In this document: positions 1-12,200 of the stretch, one piece after another
Layout: every line of letters begins with the position of its first letter
How positions within the stretch are numbered: position 1 is the first letter of the stretch
Assembly (NCBI GenBank): GCA_026705345.1
Contig: JAPPAV010000105.1
Span: forward strand, 1-64,000
Origin: Gammaproteobacteria bacterium
GTDB taxonomy: Bacteria > Pseudomonadota > Gammaproteobacteria > Pseudomonadales > Azotimanducaceae
Length of the DNA stretch: 64,000 nucleotides
Reading direction: 5' to 3'
Made by a program: the position numbers and the translations under genes
Notes under the pieces: generated by a model
What the model was told of the DNA's origin: nothing
Database searches by the model: none
Seen by the model: only the letters and a program-made list of their open reading frames with translations

Positions 1-111
1 GTACCATGTCTCAAACCACTCTGCCGCATCGGCTTCGGTGGCGAACATCTGCGCCATGTCTAAGACGCTGATTCCGTCGCGGTGAGCCTTTCCCGGTGCC
101 TTGTGAGCCAT
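1..111 (-). CDS. IS1595-family transposase, N-terminal fragment (runs off the window)
   Basis: Only the first 37 codons are visible, starting at ATG 111 and continuing beyond the left edge. The peptide begins MAHKAPGKAHRDGIS and continues with a MFATEADAAEWFE stretch. This matches the family pattern KAPGKxHRxGISxxxxxxMF…AExWFE at the start of IS1595/ISXO2-type transposases, which normally lead into a zinc ribbon and a DDE-like catalytic domain; neither is in view. A GGAG ribosome-binding site precedes the ATG, and a TTGACG box (minus strand, 174-179) lies further upstream with only a weak -10 partner. The family call rests on one conserved N-terminal block, so the subgroup cannot be given. 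Confidence 0.72.
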   Translation of the reverse strand, partial: MAHKAPGKAHRDGISVLDMAQMFATEADAAEWFETWY

Positions 112-197
112 GTCGTAACTCCATGTAGGATAGCATCTTATCGTACATTGAAGTTAACAGGATGCCTGGCTTTCGTCAAGACAGCCTTATAATCCCC
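1..197 (-). mobile_element. IS1595-like insertion sequence, one end
   Basis: This covers the transposase fragment plus its 5' leader. The outer boundary is inferred: the minus strand reads GGGGATTATAAGGCTGTC just outside the promoter-like TTGACG, at about 180-197, and such a G-rich start is a plausible terminal inverted repeat. The other end lies outside the window, so neither the inverted repeat nor a target duplication can be confirmed. If the boundary is right, the element inserted about 33 bp beyond the stop codon of the giant polyvalent gene and did not truncate it. Confidence 0.45.
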
Positions 198-229
198 ATT
201 CCGAGCGGACCCAGGACCGCCGCACGGGC

Positions 230-3200
230 CTAGCGACTTCCCCGCTGTCGCGTGCTCCGGGTGCGCTGCGTACGGGTGCGGCGCCGGCGCCGACCTGAAC
301 CGCTCGCGCTCACGAGGTCCCGGTTCAATGCGATGACCTGCTGTGCGGTCGCCAGCAATTCGTCGCGCACCGCCAGTTCGGCGTCGATGCGCTCCAAGCG
401 CTCCATCGGCTGATCCAGCCTCGCCGGCTTGCCGCGCTCGTACTTGGTCAGGTACGAGTACGGGCTTCTGATGACGCCGAGCACATAGGTGGCGGTCAGC
501 GATTCGTCCCGCGCCTCGAGTGCGGCCTTGAGTTCAATGAGGTCGCGTCGGGCCTGCCCGTAGTCCTCGTCGCCCACGGATCCCTGTAGCCGGAACCGCG
601 CCTGCTGGCGCCGGTCGGTGGTGGCGGCGTCCTCCGCCAACAGGGTCCTGAGCGACGGCGGGTCGTCGCGGGTGGCCCGGTCGCGCAGGTCCTTCATGCC
701 GCCATAGCCGATCCCGTACATGTTCGCGAATGCGGAGAGGCCACGATCGGCGGCGGCCGCCAGTTCGCGCGTCGAGCGGGGCGCACCGCCAGGTGCCCGC
801 TCGTCGGCGCTGAACGCTTCAAGCGCCCGCACGGCGGCGGACCCCATCTGTGCGGCGTGCTCGATCGGTTCGGCGAACAGGCTGAGGTCCGACAGGCTGT
901 AGCCGGCGCCCTCGCCGAACGTGGACTCGATGATCGGTCGCAACACGGCCTCGCCAACGATCGTGGGACCCGAGGCCAGTTCGGTGGCCGACCTGCGGAA
1001 CCACTGCTTGAACCCGCTCTCCCACCACTCCCAATCGTCGTCGTCCCATTCGAGCCTGAGCATTGCCCGCACGCCGCCGACGACCATGCCGCTCGCGATC
1101 GCGCCCGCCATCAGCTTCCGGGCGGCCCCTCCCGCCACCTTCTTGGCCCCGACCGCCGTGTCGCCCTCGAACAGGTCAAACAGGCCGTCGAGAAACAGCG
1201 AATACTGCTTCGACTGTGCGGACCGCATCGGCACCATGGACGCCCATGCAACGTTCTCCTTCGCGACCTGGAGCGGCTTGGTGAGGTCCATGCCGTTCGA
1301 CGTGTTCTCGCTGCCGCGCGTGAGCCGCCACCACTCCATGTCCACGGCCTTCTGGTACGCCTCGGGGTCGGTCTCCCGGTTCTTCACCAGTTCGGGATGC
1401 TTCTCCTCGGCGTGGATCTTCGCCCAGGTCCAGCGGAGCGCGGAGTTGGCGCCGTCGAGCGTCATCAGCATCAGCATCTGAACCCGGTTCGCGGCCTCGG
1501 GCAGCCGCACGAACCGATCGGTGCCTACCGCGCCGGACGAGAGTTCGTCGATGAAGTTCGCGACCGACTCGAACCGTTGCCGGTAAAACGGCGACATGTT
1601 CAGCGCCTCGCGGTGGTCGGCGATGGCGACCCGGGGATCCGCCGTCCACCGGCCGACCGCCTTCGTGAGCCGCTTCCAGTCACCCGTGTCGCCCCGCAGG
1701 TTGGCGGCGATGAACAGCGACGCAGGCTGGAGCAACGCCGTTTGAATCCTCGCCGAGAGCAGCGACTGCTGGATGTTGCCGAGCACCGATCTCGCCATGC
1801 GCGCCTTGGACCCTTCCTGTCTCGCCGGCGCCACCTGCAGGCGGATTGCCGTGCGGATCGCGTCGAGTGCCCCGGGGCCCGCGTGATCGAGAATGGCGCG
1901 CTTCACCCGGATGTCGCCGAGAACGGATAGCGCGTAGCCGGCCGGCCCGATGTACGCCGCTCGCTGCGAGGCGCGGTGCGTGTGGTTCTGGAACGCGCTC
2001 CAGATGTTCACGGCCTTGAGCGGCTTGTTCGTGCCCTGCCGCTGCTTCGCGTGCCCCCAGGTGTACAGCCCGGGTTCGCCGTCGACCGCGTATTCGAGCA
2101 GCGGGTCGGCGTCGTCGGACGTGTGCTCGAAGCTGACCTTGCGCGGCCAGTACATCGGAACGGTGAAGATGTTGTAGCCCTTGGCGGCCTTCTCCTCCTT
2201 CGCCAAGGTCTGTTTCATGTTCCCGTTGAACAGCCTGTAGGCGGTGTGGATTGCTGCGAGTTCCTCCTTGGAAAGTGCGCCGACGAGGTTCTGATGGCCG
2301 TCCTCGGCGAACACGACGTGCTCGTTCCTCGACTCGATGTCGAATCCGGACCGGTGCAGGATCTCCTTGTTCGTCGGATCCAGCGCGGACCCCACGATCC
2401 ACAACGCCTCGCCACGCTGCATCGTCACGGTCTCGCCGCCGTTCTGGAACCGGACGGGCTCGACGAGCCAATTCCAGAGCATCCGGCTGGTGTCAAAATC
2501 GGCCTTGCCGAGCAGCAGGTTGAAACGGTTCCGCAACGGACTCACGCCCTTCCAACCCGCAGCCTTCGCCAAGGAGGCGGCGAACGCGTCGTTCCATTCC
2601 TGGCTCCAGGCAAGCTGCCTGCGCATCCCGTCCATCAACGGATCTTCGATCACGTCGTTGAGCCGGGGCGTCATTCGGCGCATGATCACATGCGGCCGCA
2701 CGTCGACCTGCGTGAGGAAGTAGCCGAGTTCGGTCTTCCTGCGCACGCCGCCCGAGGGCGCTTGACCGATCAGCAGCCTGTGCAAGAGCGTGTGGCCGGT
2801 GCGCCGGGGGAGCTTCTTCTTCTTGCGGATGTCGGCCGAGATCGCCTTCACATCCTTCTTGCGCCGCTTCGCGCGGGCCTTCGCGATCTCACCCTTCGCC
2901 TCGCGGTCCGCGGCGGTTTCGGCCGCGACGACCTCGACCAGTTCGCGCAGGTCGTCGAGGTGCAGATCGAGCAGGCGTCGGTCGCCGCCATTGTCGAGTA
3001 CCTGCCGGGTACGCGAATCCGTGACCTTGCGGAGATCCAGGCCCTCGAGGAACGGCCTCAGCCTGTTCCTGCTCTGCGAGGTCATCCGCCACACCTTCGC
3101 CTTCCGGAGCGCGTCCTTGATGTCGGCGATCGTGTTGATCTTGAGTTGGTTGTAGAGCAGCTGCTCGCTCTGCGCGATGCGGGTACGGAGTTCCCCGAGA

Positions 3201-6200
3201 TTCTTCGTCTGCAGGATGAGTTGCAACGTCGCGATCGGCTTGTGGGGGACCATCGCCTGCGAGGTCGCGTCGTAGACGAACTGGCGCAACTCGCCGGTAA
3301 GTTCCTTGGCGTTCTTCGCGCGCAATCGCGCGTGGCTCATAATGCCGAGACCGAGTTCCAGCCGGCCGGTCTGTTTCGCGCGCGAATCCCGGGCGGTGAT
3401 GTCGCCGTACTCCATGCCCTTCGGCTTGTCCTCTTTTTCTGCCGTTTTTCGGACACCCTCGCGGACGCGTGCGCGCCCGCCCGTGTGCGCGCCGATGATC
3501 GCGGCCGTCGAAAACGGCACCGCGAAGTCGGACCGGCCGATGAAGTCCTGAAGGTCCTTCACCACCACGCCGTCATGGCCCTCCGCGTGGGCCTGCTCTA
3601 TGTCGTCGCCGAGGCGCCAGGTGTCCTTGTCGCCGGAGTAGTCAAGGACCTTCGGGTTCTTGAGCGCCAGGAACACCTCGGCGTCCGTCCCGCCATCGGT
3701 TATGTCGACCGTGTAGTTGCCCTTGTAGTCGTCGGCGATGGCTTCGGAGTCGGTGAAGAAGAACCCGTACGCCTGACCCATCCCCGCGCCCGTGTTCTCA
3801 CCGAGTTTGCTTTCGTCGAACCGCCCGAACTTGCTCGGGCTGCCGTGCAGCCACATCCGCGGCCTGCCGTCCCGGTACATTTCCGAGTGCAGGCCCTCGA
3901 GCCGGTTGTCGGTTTCCGCGTCGTAGTCCGCAGGCCCCTCCCGCAACGTCCACGGTTCCGTGCCAATGTCGGCCGCCAGACGGCTTGCCTCCACCACATC
4001 GAACAGCAGCAGTCCCTCCCGGTCCGAATACGCCTCCTGCTCGGCCGCGCTGACCGTCGTCTCGAGGTAGGCGGGTTCGGGGTTGGTCAGGTCGAACACG
4101 TCGATGACCGATCCCGGCACGCTGAAATCGGGGTCGGCCATGCCGATGCCCTCGACCTGCCGGCGCAACCGGGCGGCCTCGTCGCCGTTCGGCGCCGCGA
4201 TGACCATGCCCTTGCCTCTGTACGTCGCGGCCGTGTCAACGAGCCACTCGCGCGTGACCTCCGTTCCCTCGGGAATCGCCAGCGTCGTGACGTGCTGCTG
4301 CACGGCGTCCAGAACGAGCACCAAGTTGCCCGTCTGGTGCTCCGATTCGAGAAGTGCCTGCTGCTGCCACTCCTCCGTGTCCATGAGCTTTTGCAGCGCC
4401 GGTTCCGTCGGCAGGTCCAGCAGGCGGACCATCGTCGACGGTCCCATGCCGGTGAAGTAGGAGAAGTGGTCGGAGTCGATCACCATGGACCGCACGTCGA
4501 CGCGCCGTCCCGGCCGGTTCAGCCGAATGAGCTGGTCGAGCTGGAACGCCTGGTCCTCGAGGGTCGGCACCGCGATACCGGACGGATGATTGTGGACGAT
4601 CATCACGCTGGCGGCGCCGGTCTCGTCAATCATCCGGTCGATCTTGGCGACCACGGGATCCGAAACGTCCACATAGTCGATCGCGCCCGAGGTCAGCGGC
4701 GCCCAGGCCAGCACGTTGCCGTCGTTGTCCCTGAGCAGGTAGTGCAGGATCTCGCGGTCCTTCGACCGGGCGAACTGGCGCAGGAACCGGTAGATGCGGT
4801 CCGGCGTGTCCAGCCGCATCCCGACCGGGTTGATCCATGCGTGTTCCGGCACGGCGACGCCCTCGACGATTCCAAGCCGGATGGCGGGATCCGTGTGTGA
4901 CGCCGGGATGTAGGTTATCTCCTGACCTTCGCCAAAGAGATCGGACTGCAGGAACGTCTCCATGACTCGTGCCGAGGCGTCGCTGACGGCCTCGGAATCG
5001 GGGTCCCGCCCATCGAGTTCCTCCTTGCGTTCCCGTGCCAGACGCTCGGCGTCCGCTTCGTCCAGGGCCTCCGCCACGTCCTTTGCATCCCGTTCGCCCT
5101 GCTCGACCTCGGCAAGCTGTCGGGCACGTTCACGGTTGCGGTCGCGGACATGGATGCGGGCCTCTTCGGCCAACCGCTCGTCCCGTGCCCGCTCCAATGC
5201 CGCGAACGCTTCCTCGAGCGCGCCTTCGTCCAATGAACCGGTGTCGAACGCGGTGTCCGTCCGCCACCCCCTGATGACCTCCCCGACCAATGCCTTCCTG
5301 TCGTTCTCGGACAACGATGCCAAAGGCGCCACATCATCCAGTTCGTCGATGATCTCACGGGCAAACGCGACGGCTTCCGCCTCTTCGGCTCGCAGCCGCT
5401 CGGCCCGCTCCCGGTACAGGCGGTCCCGTTCCTTCTGCGGCAGCCTTGCCGCTTCCTCGCCCAGCAGTTCGCGATCCGCACGGATTTCCATCCGTATCCG
5501 GGACCGGCGCCGGCGTGACGCGATCAGGGTGCCGGCGAGCGCAGTTGCGGACTTGCCGGATCGAACGACCGTTCTTGTGAGCGGCCCGGTCGCGACACCG
5601 GCAACGGCTCCCACCGCAAACGCGCCGATGGCCACCGGAATCGCGGCGACCGCAGCGAGGCCCGCCGTGCTCGCAACCGCTCCCCCCAAAAAACCTCCGA
5701 CAACGCCGTGGTGGAGGGCGCGCTCCCCTTTCCTTGCCCGCGCTGCCGCCTCCGGATCAGTGATAGTTCCGCCGAGCGCACGACCCGCCATCGGGTCGGT
5801 TCCAATGGATTTGATTTCGTCGACGATTGCGTTCCAGGCGCGGCTCACCCCGGTCCGCGTGACGGTGACCGCGCCCGAGGTTTCCGCCATGTCGTAGGCG
5901 TCCTCGACGACCCGCGTGACGGCTTGTTGCCGTTGCCGGCGGCCGCCGTACGTGAGCCGGTCGTGCTCGCGACCTTCGCGGACCCGCCGCTGGATACCCG
6001 TCTCCGCCCCAATGATGTGGTCCGCGTCCAGCACGACGAAGTGATCACTGATCGGCCCGGGGTCGGCGATGTTCCGGAACACCACGCCGTCGTAGCCTCG
6101 CTCCATGAGCGCCTGCCGGATACGGTCCGGAGCGTCGCTGCGCCAGCCCTCCACATCCACGCCCTCGCCCTGAGCCCAGTTGACGAGCGAGCCGAAGATG

Positions 6201-9200
6201 CCGCCGGCGATGCGGCCCTGCTCGTCGCCTTGGATTTCGAGCGGATTGTGGATCGCAAGGTGGACATTGGCGAGGCTGCCGCCGCGACTGGCCTCGAATA
6301 CGGCTATCAGGTCCGCAATGATGTCTTGCAGTTGGTCGGGGTTGACGACTGTGCCCACGAGGGCACCCCATGCGTCTCCGACTCTCATCAGGGTCGGGAT
6401 GTCGCTTTCGGAGAGCACAAGCCGCTCGTTCGCAATGGCGATCCTGGCCTCTACCGAACGGTAGTGGACGCTTGCCACCTCGTTATCTGAAAGTGCGAGG
6501 TCGTTCTCGAAAGCATTCAGGTTGCGGGCAATGTCGAATAGCTGTTCTTCCTGCGCAAAACCGGCGGTGTTCAGCAGGTTCAGGGCTTCGAATGCGGCCC
6601 CGGAGACGTTCTCCTCATTGATGACACGCAGCGACCGCTCTCGTCTTGCGTTGTTGAATATCCGTTCGAGATTTTCGGCCTCATGCAGGGTCGCCTGAAT
6701 GTTACGGATTCCATGCTTGACGTTGATCAGTAGGGATGCGGGAAAATAGGTGCCTGTTTCGAGGTCTTGGACCGCTCCGAACAGGTTCTCGGATGACCGG
6801 CTGTTGGCAAAATCCGAGAATGCCTCTGGAATGAATAGGCCGTCGCGCAAGAGCCTCCCCACAACCCTTCCCACGGTGGATTCAAGTTCTTCCAAGGCGC
6901 GTGCCGCATCGGCCTCGTTGCTATCGGGGTGCAGTTTCACATACGCCCGTTCATGGCCCGAAGCCTTGAGTGCCACTTGAGCGAGTTGGCCCGCCGTCTC
7001 AAGAGCGGAAATTTGAAGACCTTCCGTCCGCTCCCCCCCATACCCCTCTTGGTAACGCGACGCCACCTCGGGCGAGTCCGTGAAGAAGAACCCGACACGG
7101 GCCGACCGGGCGCCGGTGTGCCCGCCGAGCGACGCCATGTCGAACAGGTCGAACCGGCGGGGGCTGCCGTGGTACAGGGTCTTCGGCGCTCCGCTCGGCA
7201 GCAACACGGATTCGTGCGCCCCGGCGAACCGCACCGCCTTCGCGCGGGCAAGCATGTTCCGCGCCGAGACTGCGGCAGCGCCTTCCCGCACCTGCGTCGG
7301 TCCACCGTATTGCCCCGGCAGGCTTGCAACTCGACCCAGCGCGATCTCGCCTTCGTTCTGGTCGTGCGCCCACCGCTTCACGGCCGCAATCTTGATCTGC
7401 TCCCGAACACCCCGGCCCCATAGCTCGATCTGCTCGTCGGTGTAGCCGATCACCTTGCGCAGCCAGTCCCGGTACTCGGCGTCGCGCTTCGACTTCTTCT
7501 TCTGCGCGGTGATGTACAGCGCCCGGTCGGTGTCGCTGGCGAAGGCGATCGTGTAGTTGCCGCCCCGGTATCCGTACCTCGGCTTGGCGCCAGCGAGACT
7601 TTCCGGCAACGTAGGGCCAACAGTTGCCCGCCACGCCAACGCCTCGGGGGCGCCCTGCGACGTTCCCGCCCCTGGACGGGTATCCGCACCAGTTTCGCCT
7701 TCGGCGCGCTCAGGGGCCGTTTCTGGCGTTTCTGGAGGGGGTGACTTCTTCGGCGGGCGTTGTGTGCGGACGACGGAGTGTGCCGAGGGCTTGGTCTTCC
7801 GTTCGACAACCTTGCTGACGACGGCATCCCATGTCTTGCCGCGACGCGTGGTTATCGTGACGGTGTCGCCGACCTTCGGTCCGATGGTGTCGAGCAGACC
7901 CTCGCCGGGCACCTCGGACTCGACGGCTTCGTGCATGACCCGCGCGCCCCATGTGCCGTCTCGCAGCTTCGAGGGTGTTGCGGCAAAGTGCTTGGCGTCG
8001 GTGCGCGGCTCGACGGTCTCCGGTTGGCTGGCGGTTTCAAGATGCGTCTGCGCCTCCCGCTCACGGCGCTCCACCTCGCGTTTGAGGCCATCCAAGGCGC
8101 CGGCGGTGTCACCGGCCTTCAACGCCCTGGAGAGTTGCTTCACGGCGGCGTACGACTCCACGGGCCAGCCGGGGTTCTCTTTGTACAGCCGCTCAAGAGC
8201 GTCGAGCCGTCTGGCGAGTGCGGCCTCGCGTTCGGACAACTGGCCCGTCGCTTGGCGAAGACCCACGAGTGCCTTAGCGATTTCGGTTGTTGCATGGTGT
8301 CCCACCACCGTTGCGTTGTACGCGCTGATGCCGAGCGCCACGTTCGCGGGGCCACCAACAGCACTCAGGTCCACCATGTCCAGAATGAGTCTGCCGTCGC
8401 GGTTTCGCTCGACGCGGCCCACTATGTTGCCGTCGACCATCACGTCGAACGAACCAGCGCCCTTGCGGCCGGCTTGCACCGGTGCTCCAGACGTGATCCG
8501 GGCCTTCACGTCCAGCGCACGGAGGGTTCTGTTCGCGTAGTCCCTGCCCGCTTCGCTCCACCACTGCCGAATGCCCGCCTTGGCGTCATTCAGCGAAGTC
8601 CATCCGCCTGCCGGTGCCTGAGTGCCGCCCGCCGCCTCCATGAACGAGCGGAACATCGGGGGGACGGTCCAGTTGAGACCCTTTTCCTGCCGCATCAGGA
8701 ATCCGGCATCGGTGCGCGGCATTGACACGTCCACCCGGTCGTATGCCAAGGTGCCGCTACCCTGTCGCTCCATCTTCCCGAACGTCAGATTCTCGGGCGC
8801 GGTCTCGGGTTGCGCGATCTCGCTCCAACCACCGTGGTCTCGTTGCACCTTTCGGTCGTCTTCCGCTGTGGCCGCCTCCGCCTTCCGCACGTTCGGGTTG
8901 GCGACCAGCCACTCGGCGACAGCGTTCGTTACTTCGCGCTTTGCCGGCGACGCATCGGGGGACCAGTCGGCATCGAAGTCCCCCACGTCAGGGGGGCCGC
9001 CTATCGCGGAGAAGTCCGCCGACCTCGAGTAGTAGGTGCTGCCATCGGCCGGGTAGCTCACCTGCATGACGTTCTCGCCATCCACGAATACGTCGAACTC
9101 CCGATCGTAGCCTCGATCGGCCGGCGACCCGCGGCCCCCGCTCACGCCCATGTCGCCGCCGAGGAACCGCACCTTCGATGTCGTGATGCGCTTCTTTGCG

Positions 9201-12200
9201 TCGGCAACGGTTGCAACCGTGGGGGCCTCTGCCTCTGCCGGGGCCGCCTCGGGCTCCGCGTCCTCCGCCGCCTCGGCCGGCATTGCCGCCCTGGTTTCCG
9301 CCCGGAGGCGGCTCGTCGACTGGCGATCCCGCATTTCGCCGCCCCAATCGCGTTCCTTGTAGCGGCTTTCGACCTTGAACTCGCGCTCACCCGTCCGTGT
9401 CACGCGGAACGTCTTGCGGCCACGCGGCGAAGTCTTGAACCACTCGCCGAACGTGTTCTGCTCGATCGCCAGGCGAACGGCGGTCTTCTCCGTTGCGATC
9501 GTGCCGCGCGGACCCCACAGCATGATCTTGCCGGACGCCATGCGCACGAACTGTTCGGGATCCGTCGTGAACTCGGCCCCGGCTTGTTCGGCGGGCCGCT
9601 GCTCAATGATCTGGAGCATTTCCTGGACATGGCGGGCCGCGCTCCGTCTGGCGCCTTCGCTGGCGGTAGCGTCCATCGCCTTGGCGATGCCGTCGTCGAG
9701 GTCGGTGAGGTCTTGGCCGGACACCGCCTCGCGGGCCCGCTCAAGTCGCGACACCGGTATCCGGATGCTGTCGGCCGGCCGTCTGGCGCCACCGATCACC
9801 TCGGATCCTGCAGGCACCACGATGTCGGCCAGCGGGGGAGTATCCGTTGCAGGTTCCGGTTCGGGTGCCGGCTCCGCCGCCGTCTCCGGCGTTGGCTCTA
9901 CCGTGTACGCGTGGGATTGGATCGCCTCGGCCAGCTTCGTGCGCAAAGCCTTCTTGACCGCTGCGGGCTTGGTGCCCCAAGAGTCGCTTGTCTCGTCGAG
10001 CACGATCGGCTCAGAGCCACCACCGTGCTCGCCCAGCCAGACGGTTTCGCCACGGTTGCGGAATGCGTCCGGCATGTCAGGATCGCCGCGATCTCGACGT
10101 ACGCTGTAGACTTCCCGCCCGTCGAAGGTCACGGGAATCTCGCTCAGCACACCCGCCTGAATGGTCTCAACCTTGCCAATCTTGATGGTCTTGATGAGGT
10201 CCTTCGTGGCGTTGAGTGCCTTCACGGGATCGGTAATGCCGAGCGAGGCCGCCACGGCAATCCGCTGGTCGATGCGGGCCTGAACCGCGTCGCGAATCTG
10301 CTCACGGGTTCCGCTCGGCGGATCGGCAAACCATATCGTCGCCTCGGTGGCGTCGGGGGTCCTGAAGGTGTACTCGTGCTGGCTGTTGAGGTTGAGGTCC
10401 AGGTTTCCGATGTAGCCCACGCCGTCGACGACGATATATCTGCCGCGGCTGCTGTACTCAAGGCGCGCGACTGGACCATCGGCGATCGTTGGCGCGGCGG
10501 CCTCCGGTTCGGGCTCCGCCACGGGTTCGGCCGCCTTGCGCAGCACCAGTTCGACGGCCCCCCGGGTGCCGGACACGTCACCCACGCCCTCAAGCGGCGA
10601 CCCCGGTTGTGACACAAAGAGCACTCCGCCCCCGGCGTCCTGGTCCGGAACAACCATGCCCGCGAGCGCGCCGTCGAACCGCACCGCGCTCCGCCCCTCG
10701 GCATCCGGCGCCGACACCAGCAGTCCCGTGCTCCGACGCGCCAGCCGCCGGTCGTCGTCGGGGCTGATCGTGTCCCCCGGCTTCGCCCGCTTCGTCGCGA
10801 GCGGCTTGTGACCCTTCTGCGCAAGCTCGAACGTCAAACCGACGACGGGGTTCCCCTCGCGGTCGGAACGGGTCGACCAACTCACGATGCCCTTGATCGT
10901 CGGCTGAACGGCCAGCTTTGCCGCAAGCAGCCGGCGGTGGCCATCCGTGACCTTGAATGTCCCGCGCGACGTTTGGACCACCGTGATGGGCGGGGCCTCC
11001 ATGCCCGCGTCCAGCCACCCGGCGTACCGCTCCACATCCGGCCACCGCGTCACGTCCGTGTTTTCCGACACCTCGATGTCGTTCACGTCGAGTTCGACGA
11101 CTTGCGAGATTTCGTGCCCGTCCTGCAATGCGGTGTCGTCGATGAACCACGATCCGACAGACGGCACCCGCGCGGTTTGCGGCATTGTGCGGGAAGACGC
11201 CTCGGCAGGATCCGCGACCACTTCCGGCCCTTCGGGATCGGCGGCCTCGCCCGTGCCGCGGGCGGCAGGGTAAATGAACGCCAGTTCGCGCCTGTATTGG
11301 CGCTCGGACTGGTAGTCCGAGCGCGATGGCGGCGGCTCCCCCTCGGGCGTCACCACCGGCTCACTCGTTGCCTGTTCTTCGACCTCAACTGAGGGGGCGA
11401 AATCGGCAACGGCCTCTTCGGTGACGGGTTCCGTGACCTCTTCCTTGACAGGCGAAGGTGGGGGTTCCGTTGGCGTTACGTCGTCGGGTGGCGTTTCGGT
11501 GACGGCTTCCGTGACCGGTTCCGGTGCCGGCGCCGCGGGTGGCGGGGCCTCCGGTGCGGGTGCCGGCGTTCCGCCTTCCGGCTCGCCGCCCTCCTCTTCG
11601 CCGGTGTCCGTGTCGTCTTCGGCAGCGGTCCCCTCCCCGGCCGCTGGTGCCGTGTCCCACTCGGCCGGATAGGCATCCTCGGTCGTCAGCGGATACGTGA
11701 TGCCGAACAGTTCCCTGAGCGTTTCCTCAGGCGACGCCTCGAGCAGGCTCATTTGCTGGCTGTGATTCTGCCACTCCGCGAACGCGGACCGAATCGCCTT
11801 CTTGTTCTTCGAGCGCACCGCGTTGGCAATGAACCACGCGAGCTGGGCGCCGGCGGGGTCCATCGGGTCTTCGCCAAGCCCGAGGCCCTCCTGGTGGACG
11901 AGCGCGCCCAGGCCGCCCAGGGACAGCTTGCCCTCTTCGCCCTGTGCGGTCGGATTGCCGGAGTTCACCTGCCATGCGACGCTCGCCGCCCTCAGCGTCG
12001 GCGCCATGTCGTATTCGGGACCCAGACGCGACACGGCCAGCACGGTGGGCCACGAAGCGTTGAGCGCCTCCGCCATCTTGTCCGGCATTTGCCGCATCGG
12101 CCTGTAGCCGCCGATGGCCGTGGTGAACACCGCGTCCGCCAGCAGCTTGCGGCCTTCCTCGTTGGGGACGCCGGACGGATGCACGAACCGCCCGAGGTCC

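Noticed and set aside
1976-4900. A 974-codon open frame on the plus strand
   Set aside because: It is antisense to the continuous, motif-bearing polyvalent frame; GC-rich codon bias opens such shadow frames, and it has no recognisable domain or ribosome-binding context.
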